A DNA stretch of 25,628 nt from JAQICB01 sp046482735 (GTDB lineage Bacteria > Bacteroidota > Bacteroidia > Bacteroidales > UBA1715), in NCBI GenBank assembly GCA_046482735.1, contig JAWOEL010000140.1:1-25628 (forward strand), written 5' to 3'. The notes under the pieces are model-generated. The model searched no databases. It saw nothing but the letters and a program-made list of their open reading frames with translations, and was not told where the DNA came from. A program made the translations under genes and the position numbers. This document shows positions 24,672 to 25,628 of this stretch, in pieces; position 1 is the stretch's first letter, and each line of letters starts with the position of its first letter.

Positions 24672-25628
24672 ATGAACTATTTAAAAAAAATAATAAACTA
24701 TCTACGATTAAATTGGTTGTGGTTACGCAAAAACAAACCAAACTACATAGTTTTTGCCGTTTTTTTTGGTATTTCCACATTCTTTTGGCTACTTAATGCT
24801 TTTGCAAAAGTATATACCCTTACAGTACCCTACACTATAGAATACACAAACATTCCCGAAAACTTCACAACCGTAAAATCTGCACAACAACAAATTATGG
24901 TAACAATGAAGGGATCCGGATATATGTTCCTAAAATACTATATGTACGATTCTTTTTTTGTTATACCGGTAGATTCCGAAAAATTCATTAGCGATACATC
25001 AAAAAAAATTCATCATATTGAAATCAACACCGAAGAATTTGCTGAAAACAACATTTCACGCTCAGCTGCTTCAGTTATAGACATTTCACCAAAAGAGTTA
25101 GAAAATACTATTTCAATAATTACAAAGCAAAAAATTCCGGTTCTCCCCAATGTCAATATATTATGCGAAAAAAATTACAGTTTTGTTGATAGCCTGACAA
25201 TAGAACCTGACTCAATAATGCTCGAAGGTGCAAAAGTAATTCTGGATACACTCCAATATATAGAAACCGAATTCTACGAAAGACAAAATGCACAGTCTTC
25301 ATTTTCAGTTTCATTAAATGTTGTACCCATACCGGGTATACGACTGTATGAATCAAATATAGAATTATCTGCTACCATTGATAAAAAACTCATAAAAATT
25401 ACAGAAGTACCAATAGACTTCAGTAATGTTCCAAAAGAAGAACAACAACGTATTTCCGAATCACAAATTATTGTATCCTACTCAGTTTTCTCATCACAAT
25501 ATTCTGAGAGCATAGACACCTCTATTCATGCAATTGCCAAATACTCAAGACAAACACAACAAGAAAAAACTATTCCTGTAGCTTTGAAAAACGTTCCGGA
25601 ACAAATTACAATATTATCTGTTCAACCA
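24672..25628 (+). CDS. YbbR/CdaR-like domain protein, 3' end outside the window
   Basis: The frame opens at ATG 24672 and stays open for 319 codons to the last base. The start has a cytoplasmic basic segment (MNYLKKIINYLRLNWLWLRK), then one membrane segment (about residues 27-45, VFAVFFGISTFFWLLNAF). An extracytoplasmic part with YbbR-like beta domains follows: TVPYTIEYTNIPENF, PNVNILCEKNYSFVDSLTIEPDSIMLEGAK (about 160-190) and IDFSNVPKEEQQ. The phrase 'EPDSIMLEGAK' is typical of YbbR repeats. In other bacteria YbbR/CdaR can regulate the diadenylate cyclase CdaA; whether that holds here cannot be seen. In Bacteroidales coaE usually follows, but that is off the window. Confidence 0.85.
   Translation, partial: MNYLKKIINYLRLNWLWLRKNKPNYIVFAVFFGISTFFWLLNAFAKVYTLTVPYTIEYTNIPENFTTVKSAQQQIMVTMKGSGYMFLKYYMYDSFFVIPVDSEKFISDTSKKIHHIEINTEEFAENNISRSAASVIDISPKELENTISIITKQKIPVLPNVNILCEKNYSFVDSLTIEPDSIMLEGAKVILDTLQYIETEFYERQNAQSSFSVSLNVVPIPGIRLYESNIELSATIDKKLIKITEVPIDFSNVPKEEQQRISESQIIVSYSVFSSQYSESIDTSIHAIAKYSRQTQQEKTIPVALKNVPEQITILSVQP

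Overview
The window is AT-rich DNA from a member of the Bacteroidota, most likely order Bacteroidales. The support is: several upstream regions carry the Bacteroidota-type -7 box TAnnTTTG; starts are preceded by A-rich sequence rather than Shine-Dalgarno motifs; family content is typical (DUF3822, DUF3859, GlnII-type glutamine synthetase, long NusB, LETM1-like protein, type IX secretion cargo); and the orders coiled-coil/zapA/6S RNA/rny and nusB/yajC/ybbR are familiar there. I cannot name a genus. No tRNA, rRNA, CRISPR array, transposase, integrase or phage gene was seen.

Layout. 1-231 (-) is the 5' end of a secreted repeat-rich protein. 461-2484 (-) is a tight three-gene operon: a single-pass membrane protein, DUF3822 (PilM/actin-like fold) and rsmD. 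Divergent from it, 2575-4434 (+) encodes a RecD/Dda-like helicase and a DUF3859 protein. 4656-7335 (-) is a three-gene operon of a HisC/CobD-like PLP enzyme, a class-I glutamine-amidotransferase-like hydrolase (C26) and a HAD hydrolase. It lies behind the terminator of glutamine synthetase (7532-8545, -). After a 455-bp divergent intergenic region come anmK (9001, +), the coiled-coil/ZapA pair, a candidate 6S RNA, rny and a sugar-nucleotide epimerase.

13890-15860 (+) holds an unrecognised protein and a LETM1-like protein. 15984-22629 (+) holds two type IX secretion cargo proteins, the second 1814 residues long with duplicated modules. 22779-25628 (+) is nusB, a DUF1573 lipoprotein, yajC and the 5' part of a YbbR-domain gene cut by the window edge.

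How the parts relate. Much of the window is housekeeping: rRNA methylation, RNA decay, cell division, peptidoglycan recycling, nitrogen assimilation, antitermination and protein export. The accessory interest lies in the PLP/C26/HAD operon of unknown substrate, the LETM1-like pair, the DUF3822 plus single-pass membrane protein pair, and the giant T9SS protein. No clearly new defence or mobile system is visible; the best 'unknown pathway' candidate is the PLP/C26/HAD operon.
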